Assembly (NCBI GenBank): GCA_937927895.1
Contig: CALGKA010000033.1
Location: 1 to 64,000, forward strand
Origin: an uncultured Granulosicoccaceae bacterium
GTDB lineage: Bacteria > Pseudomonadota > Gammaproteobacteria > Granulosicoccales > Granulosicoccaceae
DNA: 64,000 bases
Direction: 5' to 3'
Part shown: in pieces, positions 18,283 to 28,054 of the stretch
How positions within the stretch are numbered: position 1 is the stretch's first letter
Layout of the letters: every line of letters starts with the position of its first letter
Made by a program: the position numbers and the translations under genes
Notes under the pieces: model-generated
The model's input: the letters and a program-made list of their open reading frames with translations, nothing else
The model's database searches: none
What the model was told of the DNA's origin: nothing

Positions 18283-19659
18283 ATGACTTACCTTTTACCC
18301 GTGTTTGCGACTATTGTCGCGCTAGCTTCTCTTGCCCTAACACGTAAAACTTCAAGCACCGACTCATTCTTTGACGGCAAATCAGAATCAGGTGCCGCGC
18401 CAAAACTTTGGACCCTGGTGTTGTCACAAACCACCACCTGGATATTCGCCCGCAGCTTAATGAACGCCGCCATACTTGGCTACTACTATGGACTGTGGGG
18501 CACACTTGCCTATGCGGCATACTATCTATCATTTTTAACCGGCGCGGTGATTGTTGATCAGGTTCGCTTTCGCTACGGCCACGATTCAATCCAGAATTTT
18601 CTACGCGAACGATTCGGAAGCGCTGGCCCATGGTGCTACAACTTCGTTATCGCGCTACGTCTGATCAGTGAAGTATTTGCCAATCTGTTGGTAATTGGCA
18701 TTCTCTTTGGCGCTGTCGGCGGCACTGCCTATAGTTTAAGCATTGTGGCATTTGCGGTAGTCACCTTGCTGTATGCCATGATGGGCGGCTTGCAAGCGTC
18801 TCTTCGAACAGACGTATTTCAAATGCTGTTATTCATGGCAACCCTCGTTATCCTTATGCTGATCACAGCAAGCGGCAGCCACTTCAGCACAGAAGCCATT
18901 CTGTTTAAGCCATTTGTCATTAGTGATCCAGGGCCAATCTTATTGCTCGTCGCACTGCTGCAAGTCGTCAGTTACCCAATGCATGATCCTGTCATGATGG
19001 ACCGCGGTTTTCTAGCGGATCGAAAAACCACCCGTAAAAGCTTTTACCATGCAGCCTGGATTAGCATTGTGTGCATACTATGCTTTGGTTCGCTGGGTAT
19101 CGTGGCGGGCTCTCAAGCGATGGAAGGTGAGCAACTCACCACTACACTTACGCGCATGCTAGGTGAGTTCCCGATGCTATTCTTTAGCGCAGCCTTAGTA
19201 ATCTCTGCAATGTCTACGCTCGACAGCACGCTATCAAGCTCAGCCAAGCTTGTGGTCATCGATATGGGCGCTGCCAAGAAAAGCATATTCAATGGTCGAG
19301 TAGTAATGGCACTGTTTATGTTAATGGGGCTCGGTTTTGTTTTCCTGAACAACAAAGATCTATTTAGCGCTGTTGCAGTTAGCGGTACCGCTTCAATGTA
19401 TCTGTTTCCCGTTATTGTTTTTTCATTGCTCGGTAACAACCGCAATGTTCCCGTGACAAGTTATCTGTTTTCGTTTGCTGTCGCGATTGCTGGTGCGGCA
19501 CTGTACTTTTTTGAGACAACTGCTGGCACCGGCCTATTGGGAGAGGCGCATAAGTACACCAAGCTTCTGTGGATCTGCTGTTTTGTTCTGGCCAGCAGCT
19601 GCCTGAGTTTTTGGCTTGGTATAAAAGCCCACAGCCCTCGCTTGCAGGCTGCAAGCTAG
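18283..19659 (+). CDS. Sodium:solute symporter (SSS family)
   Basis: A polytopic inner-membrane transporter of 458 aa with about 12-13 hydrophobic segments, of the family that couples Na+ influx to uptake of sugars, amino acids or organic acids. Support comes from the pattern of helices, the LRLISEVFANLLVIG segment and the helix with SAMSTLDSTLSS, the usual position of Na+-coordinating Ser/Thr. The substrate cannot be predicted. No strong ribosome site precedes the ATG. Convergent with the yaeQ-like gene. Confidence 0.75.
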   Translation: MTYLLPVFATIVALASLALTRKTSSTDSFFDGKSESGAAPKLWTLVLSQTTTWIFARSLMNAAILGYYYGLWGTLAYAAYYLSFLTGAVIVDQVRFRYGHDSIQNFLRERFGSAGPWCYNFVIALRLISEVFANLLVIGILFGAVGGTAYSLSIVAFAVVTLLYAMMGGLQASLRTDVFQMLLFMATLVILMLITASGSHFSTEAILFKPFVISDPGPILLLVALLQVVSYPMHDPVMMDRGFLADRKTTRKSFYHAAWISIVCILCFGSLGIVAGSQAMEGEQLTTTLTRMLGEFPMLFFSAALVISAMSTLDSTLSSSAKLVVIDMGAAKKSIFNGRVVMALFMLMGLGFVFLNNKDLFSAVAVSGTASMYLFPVIVFSLLGNNRNVPVTSYLFSFAVAIAGAALYFFETTAGTGLLGEAHKYTKLLWICCFVLASSCLSFWLGIKAHSPRLQAAS

Positions 19660-19670
19660 AGGTTAGCCGA

Positions 19671-20201
19671 CTAGGGTTCATGCAGGGTTACAGACACTGA
19701 AAAGTGATGATCATCATTGCTTAGCGACACAGTTCCGTCGTCAATATTGCACTGCAGTTGCATGTTTCGACTGACCAACACCTCCGTGCCCTCTGCTGCA
19801 ATATGGTAGACAGATAAGTTATTGTGTCGAGCAAGCTTTTGCTTGCTCTGCTGCCACCAAACGGAAGCTTTACGTTCGTGGTAGGTGTAAATGATTACTT
19901 CTTTTGCACGCCCACAGGCTTTGCGCACGCGTTTTTCATCTACTTGCCCAAAATCAATCCAAACCTCAATATCATCGCTTAATGTTTTTTGCCATACCTC
20001 TGGCTCATCGTCTGTAGAAAGACCCTTAGTAAAAGCTAAATGCTCGTGCGCGTTAAGCGCAAATGCAATAACTTTAATAATAAAACGAAATTCGTTTTCT
20101 GAAGGATGCATGGCCATGGTCAGCTCATGCTGCTGATAATATTGACGATCCATATCAGCAACATTGAGAGATACTTTATGGATACTGGCACTTAACGCCA
20201 T
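19671..20201 (-). CDS. yaeQ: YaeQ family protein
   Basis: Proteins of this family have a PD-(D/E)XK nuclease-like fold; YaeQ was first described as a multicopy suppressor linked to RfaH. The 176-aa form chosen here starts MALSASIHKVSLNVADMDRQ, the typical YaeQ beginning, rather than at the in-frame upstream codon (20252). Also family-typical are the DEPEVWQKTLSDDIEVWIDFGQ region and the RKACGRAKEV segment. Its molecular role remains uncertain. Confidence 0.85.
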   Translation of the reverse strand: MALSASIHKVSLNVADMDRQYYQQHELTMAMHPSENEFRFIIKVIAFALNAHEHLAFTKGLSTDDEPEVWQKTLSDDIEVWIDFGQVDEKRVRKACGRAKEVIIYTYHERKASVWWQQSKQKLARHNNLSVYHIAAEGTEVLVSRNMQLQCNIDDGTVSLSNDDHHFSVSVTLHEP

Positions 20202-20290
20202 AGTGAATTCACTTATATTTTTTGCAAGTGTAACCCACGCACTGGCGATCATGCTACGGCATCCAATACACCGTATTAATCCAACAGCAC

Positions 20291-20941
20291 TTAAAGGGCT
20301 TCAATTAGCGCAGGCAACTCGCGAAAGTGCGAAAACGACACTGTATAGCTCATATTCTCTATAGCTTGTTTACGATAGCCTTCGGTATACAAAAGAAAAG
20401 GCACAGAGGCACGCGCGGCCGTTTCCGCATCCACTTCGCTATCGCCTACATAAACCTCAACACCGTCTGGCAACTCGTTAAACGCCGCGTGCAGAGGTGC
20501 CGGGTCAGGTTTACGAACCGAGAGACTGTCACCACCCCACACTGAAGAAAAGTAATTTGCAAGCTTAAGATGCTTCAGTACCGCCTGCGCCGGGCGAATA
20601 GGCTTGTTGGTACAAATGCCAAGTGCATGCCCGTTGGCGGTAAGTTTTTCTAATGCAGCCTCAACCCCTGGATAAATACAGGTAAGGGATACTGCATCTT
20701 CATAGAGGGCAATAAATTCAGTCAGTAATTTCGTGTGCTCCTGATCAGCAATACCTGCTGCCTGACGCATTTTCGTCACAAAAACATCAGCGCCATTACC
20801 GATGAAGTCTCTAGTCTGCTGCAGGGTTATAGAGCCAGCACCCTGCTGTGCAAGAACAATATTGGCTGTGCTGTGTATATCCGCGGCACTATCGATTAGC
20901 GTGCCATCAAGATCAAAAACAATACGCGCGCCTTGCTTCAT
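20291..20941 (-). CDS. HAD-family phosphatase, phosphoglycolate-phosphatase-like
   Basis: A 216-aa haloacid-dehalogenase hydrolase. Motif I (FDLDGTLIDSA) has the nucleophilic Asp, motif II is the CTNKP stretch, and motif III/IV is YVGDSEVDAETAARA. The alpha-helical cap after motif I is of the Gph/subclass-I type. Most relatives dephosphorylate 2-phosphoglycolate or similar small phosphates, but the substrate is not certain, so no symbol is given. Same strand as and 21 bases after the SNF2 gene, so probably co-transcribed with it. Confidence 0.82.
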   Translation of the reverse strand: MKQGARIVFDLDGTLIDSAADIHSTANIVLAQQGAGSITLQQTRDFIGNGADVFVTKMRQAAGIADQEHTKLLTEFIALYEDAVSLTCIYPGVEAALEKLTANGHALGICTNKPIRPAQAVLKHLKLANYFSSVWGGDSLSVRKPDPAPLHAAFNELPDGVEVYVGDSEVDAETAARASVPFLLYTEGYRKQAIENMSYTVSFSHFRELPALIEAL

Positions 20942-20962
20942 ACAGCTGTCCCTAACTCGATT

Positions 20963-23900
20963 TTAACTTTCAGATTCATCTTCCGCTGATTCATCATCTA
21001 TTAGGCCTATTAACTCATCTACAGAGAGTCTCGAACCACCGTCAGTGCCTTCAAGTAATGCATTGGCTAGGTCACGCTTTTGTTCGTGTAGTTTTACTAT
21101 TTTTTCTTCTATAGTATCTTTCACTACCATTCTATAAATAGTGACTGGTCTCTTCTGCCCCATGCGATAAGCACGATCAGAAGCCTGATCTTCCACCGCC
21201 GGGTTCCACCATGGGTCCATATGAATAACATAGTCCGCCTCGGTAAGATTCAAGCCTGAACCCCCGGCCTTAAGGCTAATTAAAAACAGCTCGCCGGCTC
21301 CCGCTTGAAAATCATCTACCGCCTTCTTGCGGTTTTTAACACTAGTGGATCCATCTAGATATTGGTAGCTAATGTTATTGCTATCAAGATGATTTCTAAT
21401 AAGTGACAAATGACCTACAAACTGGCTAAACACTAAACAGCGATGCCCGTTGTGCCTGAGCTCATCAACAATTTGCGCAAAGGCACGCAACTTAGCGCTG
21501 CCACACGGTGGATTTTCTTCAACCAACTTCGGATGACAGCAGGCCTGGCGCAGAACAGTGATCTCTGCCAACACTCTAAAGCGCTGCTCATGATCAAGAT
21601 CAGTCAGTTCACTAATGCGCTGAAGTGCACTTAAGCGCAAGCTATCGTAAAAGCTCTTCTCTTCATCATTAAACTCAACCATGTGAGTTATTTCAGTGCG
21701 TGGTGGTAACTCTGTCAGCACCTCACGCTTTAAGCGACGCAAGATAAAAGGCTTAATAAGCGTTTTTAAGCGTTGACGCGCCATATCATCATCGTTGTGT
21801 TCAATCGGGTGCGCATAACGATCTTTAAACTTTCTGGCAGAACCCAGAAGCCCGGGATTTATAAAGCGAAACAGATTCCACAGCTCACCCAAATGATTTT
21901 CAATCGGTGTGCCGGTGGCTGCCATTCTAAAATTGCCTTGCAATGACATCATTGCTTGTGATCTTCTGGTTGCCGGATTCTTAAATGACTGCGCTTCATC
22001 AGCCACAATGGTATTCCATTGAATCTCTTGCAACAGCTCAATTTCATTTTGCAATACGCCATAACTGCAAACGAATAAGTCATAGGGCTTTGCGCCATCA
22101 AGCTTCTGCTTACGGTTGCCATCGCCTAGCCAGTGCAGGTTCAAACCAGGTGCGAATTTTTCAGCCTCTGCCAACCAGTTACCGCACACAGAGGTGGGTG
22201 CGATCACCAACGCTGGTCCGTCAACTGCTCGCATTAGCATTAGAGATAAGCTTTGCATGGTTTTACCAAGCCCCATATCATCAGCCAAACAAGCACCCGC
22301 TCCCCAATGCGCCAAGCGTGTCATCCAACGAAAACCTTCAAGCTGGTAGTCGCGTAACTCTGCCTGTAGCTCTACCGGAGTGTTAACCATTAGCGCCTCT
22401 GCTTCACGCAGTTTATCTAGTTGTTCATCCCAGCTGGCATCTTCACGCAACACCATGCCACGAGATACCTCAGCAAGCACAGGCACTGTAAGATGGTGCG
22501 CCGTACCTTCATCAGATAACGCATTTAATGCATCTAATTGCATGCGTAGACGGTAACTCAACTGTAAAATCTTGCCGTCATCAAGCCTTAAGAATCGACC
22601 CTCTGCTACATCTAAAGATGCCAGTAGTTTTTTAAGATCTATTTTCTTCGATGCAAAAGCACATTGTTCTGATCCTGCGTGGTAAGACCCCGAGGCTAGA
22701 TTCTGATCACCCTCTTCTAGCTTAAGCTCACCGGCCACACCGATACCATTAAGATTAGAATTAAAGTGAATGTGCATATTGTCGCTATCAATCACCTGGC
22801 TGAGCAAAATACTCTCACCCGCTGGCCACATTAGAACCACCTTATTTTCAAGACCTTGCAGCGCCGCTAACACTTCTAAAGCAGGCTCAGCCTCTGATAC
22901 TAACCACTGCCACTTATCAGTGTCTGAAGCACTCAGTTCTGGCAACGGTAGAGTGCTAAGCAGCTCTTTTGAATCATGCCGTTCAGCGCTAAGGTCTCGC
23001 GTGGTATTACACGGTTGATTACCGACCATGGCATAAAGACTCGGCCTACCCAGGCCCGGTGTCACACACGGCCCTGCTTCACCTAACGGATAAATATAAG
23101 CCGTAATATCAAGACCCTTATCTAACGGGCGCAAGTGAAAGGCCAAGCGCCTACTAGCAACCACTGTGTTGCTATCGATAGAATTTATATCCGAATGAAT
23201 TTCAACCAGCGCCGCCATCTCACGCAATGATTCAAGCAAATTCTCCGCTGCGTCATCCGGTACGCTTAAACCGTTATAGGAAAGCGCACGTGCGATATCA
23301 AGCTGCCCTTCGGTATAGCTACTAATAGCCAGCACGTTATCGTGTTGCCATTCACATAGAAAATCGCTAGACGACTTTATGGCCGTTGATGGGTACGGCT
23401 CCATCGATATATTGATCTCTTGCATTGAATGATCTGCCACCACTTGCAACGTAGACTGACATTCGACCATGGTAATCCGAACTGGCTCTGGCAGCTCTTC
23501 AAGATCGTTTTCTTCATCATCTGGCAAAAACCTATAAAGCCTTGGATGATTAAGTATTAACTGTAGTGATTCTGCATCTGAAAAGGTAAAGGTTTTTTCA
23601 AAATGTAGCGCATGATTGAGCTGCAGCTGGTTACGCAGATGGGTACATATTTTCAGGTCAAAGTCACAAAGAAAATCTAATGTGCCACACTCATCAAGCA
23701 GTAACTTAAGCGGAAAATGCTTGCCATGGTCCCAGGTTTTATTTCGCTGTAACCTCTGCTCACGTGGCTCGACAAGTATGCGTGAGCCTTCAGCCGACAC
23801 CCACCACGTTAGACGGCGGTTGTCTGTTTTAGCGCCCATACCAGCAACGCGCGCGTGCCGATTAACCGTTAACGATAATGCATCTAAACCAGCGCGCCAG

Positions 23901-25000
23901 TCAGCTTGTGGCTTATAGACTGTGAGTAGCCAACCGGTTGACCTCATTTGCGGTTGAAATTCACAATTCTCACGCTGCAATCCACAAGCAGATAGAAGTG
24001 TTAATCCTTCATCTACAAACCAATGCAAGCCTGCCACTGATGCAGCATCGACATGATCAGCCAATCTTGCCACTTGCGACTCTTCAGGCTTATCACCCAA
24101 CCAGTGGTGTATAAGATTTAAGAACAGATCAAGCCATGGACTGGCATCAATGTGAACACCACCCAGCCAAAAGGTATCTTTTATTTCACGTGTCTTTGCC
24201 ACCACACGGACGAAGTCTGTCAGCACATGCAACACAGGTAAAAATACATCACCTTGGAACTGCCGCTGATAAAGACCTGCAAATGTATTGAGCTTAGTAA
24301 TGAGTTTTATAAGCCTTGCACAATCAGACTCTGAGAACTCACCGGCACTGTTGCTTGCCATACTCTGGGTAGTTTGCTGAATAAGTGACAAAACGTAGAC
24401 AACCGCCGATAAGCCCTGCTGGACTTCAGGAGCACTTTCAGCGCCATCCGCAAGCCCGTAAGCCTGCTCGTAGAGATCAACTGCAAGCTTGGGTTGGTGG
24501 CCGAAAAATGCCAACGTAGAACGCAGCGCACCGGCGTTTTTATCATTACAGACGGCAAGCCAAGCGTCCATAGTGTCCAGGCGACTCTGTTCCGTATCAC
24601 CCATTAACAAGGCAAGCTGCACGCCGCTGTAAACAGTAGACCAATCAGCCCTGGTTGGCTGAGTAAAGGCTAACTCTTTGAAGTGCTGGTGTTTTTCGAC
24701 ACACCCGGAAAAGACCGTTTCAGACCATTCCTGGTACAGTGACTCGGTCTTCGGCACGAACGCCAAAGCAGCCTTTAAAATGCTAGTGCCGCTATCATCC
24801 GACACGGCCGCCACACGCAGTCCGCCCTGACTTTTAAGCGCTTCATTTTGCAAGGGTGCTTCTACTTCTACTACATCATCAAGTTGGTACTTAGACACGT
24901 TTAGTATTTTTCTTAAGGCCCATTCAGATGCGTATATTAGCCCCGACAGAAAAGCAAAATTGCAACGTATTACCTCAGGTTGCAGCCCTGTCACAGCCAT
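20963..25000 (-). CDS. Large SNF2-family DEAD/DEAH-like helicase
   Basis: A 1345-aa protein with a C-terminal SWI2/SNF2 ATPase core. Walker A is DDMGLGKTMQSL (about residue 906), the Walker B box is ADEAQ (about 998), and TGTPIENHLGELW follows. Helicase motifs V and VI are GGSGLNLTEADYVIHMDPWW and DRAYRMGQ (about 1243-1278). Such proteins use ATP to translocate on double-stranded DNA and displace bound proteins, including RNA polymerase. The first 850 residues are acidic and match no domain I recognise; no SWIM zinc motif was seen. It lies in the block that separates rsmA from apaG. Confidence 0.88.
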   Translation of the reverse strand: MAVTGLQPEVIRCNFAFLSGLIYASEWALRKILNVSKYQLDDVVEVEAPLQNEALKSQGGLRVAAVSDDSGTSILKAALAFVPKTESLYQEWSETVFSGCVEKHQHFKELAFTQPTRADWSTVYSGVQLALLMGDTEQSRLDTMDAWLAVCNDKNAGALRSTLAFFGHQPKLAVDLYEQAYGLADGAESAPEVQQGLSAVVYVLSLIQQTTQSMASNSAGEFSESDCARLIKLITKLNTFAGLYQRQFQGDVFLPVLHVLTDFVRVVAKTREIKDTFWLGGVHIDASPWLDLFLNLIHHWLGDKPEESQVARLADHVDAASVAGLHWFVDEGLTLLSACGLQRENCEFQPQMRSTGWLLTVYKPQADWRAGLDALSLTVNRHARVAGMGAKTDNRRLTWWVSAEGSRILVEPREQRLQRNKTWDHGKHFPLKLLLDECGTLDFLCDFDLKICTHLRNQLQLNHALHFEKTFTFSDAESLQLILNHPRLYRFLPDDEENDLEELPEPVRITMVECQSTLQVVADHSMQEINISMEPYPSTAIKSSSDFLCEWQHDNVLAISSYTEGQLDIARALSYNGLSVPDDAAENLLESLREMAALVEIHSDINSIDSNTVVASRRLAFHLRPLDKGLDITAYIYPLGEAGPCVTPGLGRPSLYAMVGNQPCNTTRDLSAERHDSKELLSTLPLPELSASDTDKWQWLVSEAEPALEVLAALQGLENKVVLMWPAGESILLSQVIDSDNMHIHFNSNLNGIGVAGELKLEEGDQNLASGSYHAGSEQCAFASKKIDLKKLLASLDVAEGRFLRLDDGKILQLSYRLRMQLDALNALSDEGTAHHLTVPVLAEVSRGMVLREDASWDEQLDKLREAEALMVNTPVELQAELRDYQLEGFRWMTRLAHWGAGACLADDMGLGKTMQSLSLMLMRAVDGPALVIAPTSVCGNWLAEAEKFAPGLNLHWLGDGNRKQKLDGAKPYDLFVCSYGVLQNEIELLQEIQWNTIVADEAQSFKNPATRRSQAMMSLQGNFRMAATGTPIENHLGELWNLFRFINPGLLGSARKFKDRYAHPIEHNDDDMARQRLKTLIKPFILRRLKREVLTELPPRTEITHMVEFNDEEKSFYDSLRLSALQRISELTDLDHEQRFRVLAEITVLRQACCHPKLVEENPPCGSAKLRAFAQIVDELRHNGHRCLVFSQFVGHLSLIRNHLDSNNISYQYLDGSTSVKNRKKAVDDFQAGAGELFLISLKAGGSGLNLTEADYVIHMDPWWNPAVEDQASDRAYRMGQKRPVTIYRMVVKDTIEEKIVKLHEQKRDLANALLEGTDGGSRLSVDELIGLIDDESAEDESES

Positions 25001-25265
25001 GCTGTGTCGCTACCACGAATTGATTTTGAGCTGTATTACAGCCAATGCATAGACTACTATTTGCTAATCTTTCCGGGTGTTTTTTAACTTGACGAATGGC
25101 ATAGAAAAGCTTCTATTTTGTCACCCTTAATAGCCCACCAACCGAACCAGGCCTTGCTTAGTTTTTTTACAATTTTTACTAGTGACTTTTCTTGCAAATT
25201 TAAATGTGATTTTGTCAACAGCTTGACTCACATATGACGCTTTCGTGTGTCAATCTTGCAGCCCG

Positions 25266-25931
25266 TTAGGGAATCTCGCGGTTAGCGCAGAACCAACCTG
25301 CAATGGAATACCGATCGCGATTGGTCACCAGCACTTCATGGGGTATTTCCTCACTAAGAAATGCCACCACGGTGCCGAACTCTGGCTTCACTTTTACCGG
25401 CACTTTTAATTCACCTTCAGTGAATAAAACCAACTCTCCGGCATCGGCCGCTAACCAACTGTGATTTAAGTAGATCACTAAAGAGAGAATTCTATTTCTA
25501 CTGCCTTTAAACGCATCAACGTGGGTTTTATAGAATCCACCCGGGTGATACAAGGCGTAGTGACTTTCAAAAGAAAATAAACCTAAATAGAGACTTGAAT
25601 TTAATTTGCGCTGTAACTCCGCCGCCCACGCTACCCACTCACAGCCAATGCTGGTGGAACTGTCTATCCAGGCTATTTTATCTGAGCGTACTGACTGATC
25701 GATCTTAAGGTCAGATTGGCGACCAATACCCGCTGCTTTCAAAGATGAACAAGCACTGTCATGGGATTGAACCCACAAGCTTTTACCCAGGGTATTGGGC
25801 AACGCATTGGTGTGAATGCTATACCCCACATTACTGAGATTAGACACCATTTCGTCAAACAAATTTTCATTATTTACCGCCGCTATTCCCAAGCGCTCAG
25901 CGACCAGGGCAACATCAAACTCTGATCGCAA
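25266..25931 (-). CDS. 2-oxoglutarate/Fe(II) oxygenase, prolyl-4-hydroxylase type
   Basis: A 221-aa protein with a P4Hc-type jelly-roll. The iron ligands are H137 and D139 in YKTHVDAFKG and H198 in EIPHEV, with R207 (DRYSIAGWF) as the 2-oxoglutarate-binding arginine. Bacterial relatives hydroxylate proteins or small molecules; the substrate is unknown. The start is doubtful. TTG 25931 is the first canonical codon, yet the frame stays open and protein-like for about 35 codons upstream without ATG or GTG. The true N-terminus may be longer, use a rare codon, or be damaged. Confidence 0.75.
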   Translation of the reverse strand: MRSEFDVALVAERLGIAAVNNENLFDEMVSNLSNVGYSIHTNALPNTLGKSLWVQSHDSACSSLKAAGIGRQSDLKIDQSVRSDKIAWIDSSTSIGCEWVAWAAELQRKLNSSLYLGLFSFESHYALYHPGGFYKTHVDAFKGSRNRILSLVIYLNHSWLAADAGELVLFTEGELKVPVKVKPEFGTVVAFLSEEIPHEVLVTNRDRYSIAGWFCANREIP

Positions 25932-26189
25932 TGCATCAGTACGTTCTTGTTCAAGCTTTGCGTCGGCGTCAATAGCATTTAACCAATTGATCGAGTAAAG
26001 ATTAACCCGGCTCCACTGTATAGGATTAATACCGCTGTCGTGTATTTAATGCTTGCAAACCCGACATCAGCGAAGGCGTCACCCGAGGCAAAAAGCAGAT
26101 ACAATAAAATCAGCTGGACAACGTCCAACCACCCATCGCAAATTATGTGTGGGTGGCTCATGAACCTCACTTAGCTTTACAGGTACCCA

Positions 26190-26615
26190 GTGACTGATTC
26201 AGACCAAAATGAAAACGAATATCCAGATAATTTGCACGCAGACACCGCCGACAGCATTAAAGTGGAAGTCGCTACTCGCTATTTAGAGGCAGATTCTGAC
26301 CCCGAAGATGAACGCTTTGTATTTGCTTATACCATCACCATTACGAATCACGGCGATACACCAGCACGCTTACTAACGCGCCACTGGATTATTACCCATG
26401 GCAATGGCAAAACACAGGAGGTCAAAGGTGAAGGTGTGGTCGGTGAACAACCACTGATAAAACCAGGGCAAGGCTACCAGTACACCAGTGGCACAATTTT
26501 AGAAACTCCGATGGGCACCATGAGTGGAAGTTACCAAATGATCAGCGATAACGGCGATCACTTTGATGCAACCATTCCAGATTTTCTGTTAGCAACACCC
26601 CACACACTTCATTAA
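26190..26615 (+). CDS. apaG: ApaG protein
   Basis: A 141-aa single-domain immunoglobulin-like protein of the ApaG family (also called a Co2+/Mg2+ efflux-associated protein). Diagnostic parts are FVFAYTITITNHGDTPARLLTRHWIITHGNG, GEGVVGEQP and GTILETPMGTMSGSYQM. It is slightly longer than usual because of an acidic 20-residue N-terminus. A GTG start with AGG about 6 bases upstream is used. It lies 17 bases upstream of apaH. In E. coli this gene follows rsmA directly. Confidence 0.92.
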   Translation: MTDSDQNENEYPDNLHADTADSIKVEVATRYLEADSDPEDERFVFAYTITITNHGDTPARLLTRHWIITHGNGKTQEVKGEGVVGEQPLIKPGQGYQYTSGTILETPMGTMSGSYQMISDNGDHFDATIPDFLLATPHTLH

Positions 26616-26632
26616 ACGTAGTTTTTGCGATC

Positions 26633-27439
26633 ATGGCAACTTACGTTATCGGTGACATTCACGGCTGCTACGAACCACTCTGTAGGTTACTTAATAAAAT
26701 CAATTTCAATGAAGCCAATGATCAACTTTGGCTTACCGGTGACCTGGTCAATAAGGGGCCACAGTCGCTAGAGACGCTTCGACTTGTTATGTCACTTGGC
26801 GAAAGCTGCATTACGGTACTTGGCAACCACGATATCCATTTACTAGCACTACACTACGGCCTGCGAGCTCGAAAAGAAAAAGACAGCAAGATCTTTCAAG
26901 TACTTGACGCAGACGATGCAGAAACCCTAATGGGCTGGTTGCAAAGTCGGCCAATAATACATATCGAACATCAAACAATTCTGGTACACGCAGGCATTCA
27001 TCCGCAGTGGTCGTTAGAGACCTTAAAAAGTCTCAAGCAAGAACTAGAGCCCGCAATAAAAAAAGTAAGCAGCAAAGAAGCACTAAGCGACCTCTACGGC
27101 AACACTGAAGGCCCATGGGCAAACGCTGAAAATTCTTCAACAAGATCGCGCTACGCAATGAACTGCTTAACCCGAATGCGTTTTTGCGATTTTCAAGGCA
27201 CCCCTGAGTACCAGCACAATGGCCCACCTGGCAGCCAGCCAGATCATTTTGTACCGTGGTTTACACTAGACAATCAAGCCATTGCCAGCCACACCGTATT
27301 GTTCGGTCACTGGGCGGCCCTTGGCTATCACCAGCACAATAATATTGTTGGACTTGATACCGGCTGCGCATGGGGCAATTCACTTACCGCGTTAAACCTT
27401 GAAGAGAACACCATCGTATCGGTAAGCGCTGAAAGCTAA
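26633..27439 (+). CDS. apaH: Symmetrical bis(5'-nucleosyl)-tetraphosphatase
   Basis: Hydrolyses Ap4A to two ADP and also removes Np4 caps from RNA 5' ends. The metallophosphatase motifs are complete: GDIHGCYEPL (residues 7-16), GDLVNKGPQS and LGNHDIHLL, with the later HAGIHP and FGHWA histidines. The length of 268 aa is normal. Convergent with folA, 46 bases between stops, the same arrangement as in E. coli. Confidence 0.95.
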   Translation: MATYVIGDIHGCYEPLCRLLNKINFNEANDQLWLTGDLVNKGPQSLETLRLVMSLGESCITVLGNHDIHLLALHYGLRARKEKDSKIFQVLDADDAETLMGWLQSRPIIHIEHQTILVHAGIHPQWSLETLKSLKQELEPAIKKVSSKEALSDLYGNTEGPWANAENSSTRSRYAMNCLTRMRFCDFQGTPEYQHNGPPGSQPDHFVPWFTLDNQAIASHTVLFGHWAALGYHQHNNIVGLDTGCAWGNSLTALNLEENTIVSVSAES

Positions 27440-27485
27440 AGCCAGTTTACTTACTAAACCAGGTTTCTTACTAAATTAAGTCCTA

Positions 27486-27995
27486 CTAAGTCGCTTCAGC
27501 GTTTGCGCGCTCCAGGACGTGGTAAGTAAATCGATAACCACCCTGGTCTGTTTCATCTATTGACTGCTGGGAAATATTGACCCAATCACTGGTTTCAAAA
27601 CTTGAAAGCCAGGTATCCCCACCCTCAAACTCATGATCAATCACAGTTAGATAAAGACGCTCAATATGTGGCATAGCTAGTTGGCACAGCGCGGCACCAC
27701 CGATGACCATCATCTCGCAAGCGTCATGTTGCTGAGCGAGTTCTATGGCACCTTCAAGGCTGCTTGCAACCTGAACCTGCGCAGCCGCCCAGTCAGGGTT
27801 TCTACTAACAACAATACTTTGCCTACCGGGAAGTGGCTTACCAATAGATTCATAAGTCTTGCGACCCATTATCATGGGCTTACCCATGGTGATGCGCTTA
27901 AAGTATTGTAGATCGGCAGATATATGCCACGGCATACCTCCGTCTTTACCAATTAGGCGGTTGCTATCCATAGCCATAACCATCGAGATACGCAC
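27486..27995 (-). CDS. folA: Dihydrofolate reductase
   Basis: Reduces dihydrofolate to tetrahydrofolate with NADPH; it recycles the folate oxidised by ThyA, encoded nearby at 29261-30178. The 169-aa protein has the opening MVMAMDSNRLIGKDGGMPW, the active-site acid in SADLQYFKR, the NADPH loop MGRKTYESIGKPLPGR, and MVIGGAAL near the middle. The GTG start at 27995 has AGAGGA 8 bases upstream. Confidence 0.94.
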   Translation of the reverse strand: MRISMVMAMDSNRLIGKDGGMPWHISADLQYFKRITMGKPMIMGRKTYESIGKPLPGRQSIVVSRNPDWAAAQVQVASSLEGAIELAQQHDACEMMVIGGAALCQLAMPHIERLYLTVIDHEFEGGDTWLSSFETSDWVNISQQSIDETDQGGYRFTYHVLERANAEAT

Positions 27996-28054
27996 ACTAA
28001 GATCCTCTTTTATAGATGCAGCTGTCGAGAAAAAAAGCCATCACTACTATGCGC

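Noticed and set aside
25979-26170. 63-codon minus-strand frame with two hydrophobic stretches upstream of apaG
   Set aside because: Ribosome site is too close to the start, and the region must carry the apaG promoter; no recognisable family.
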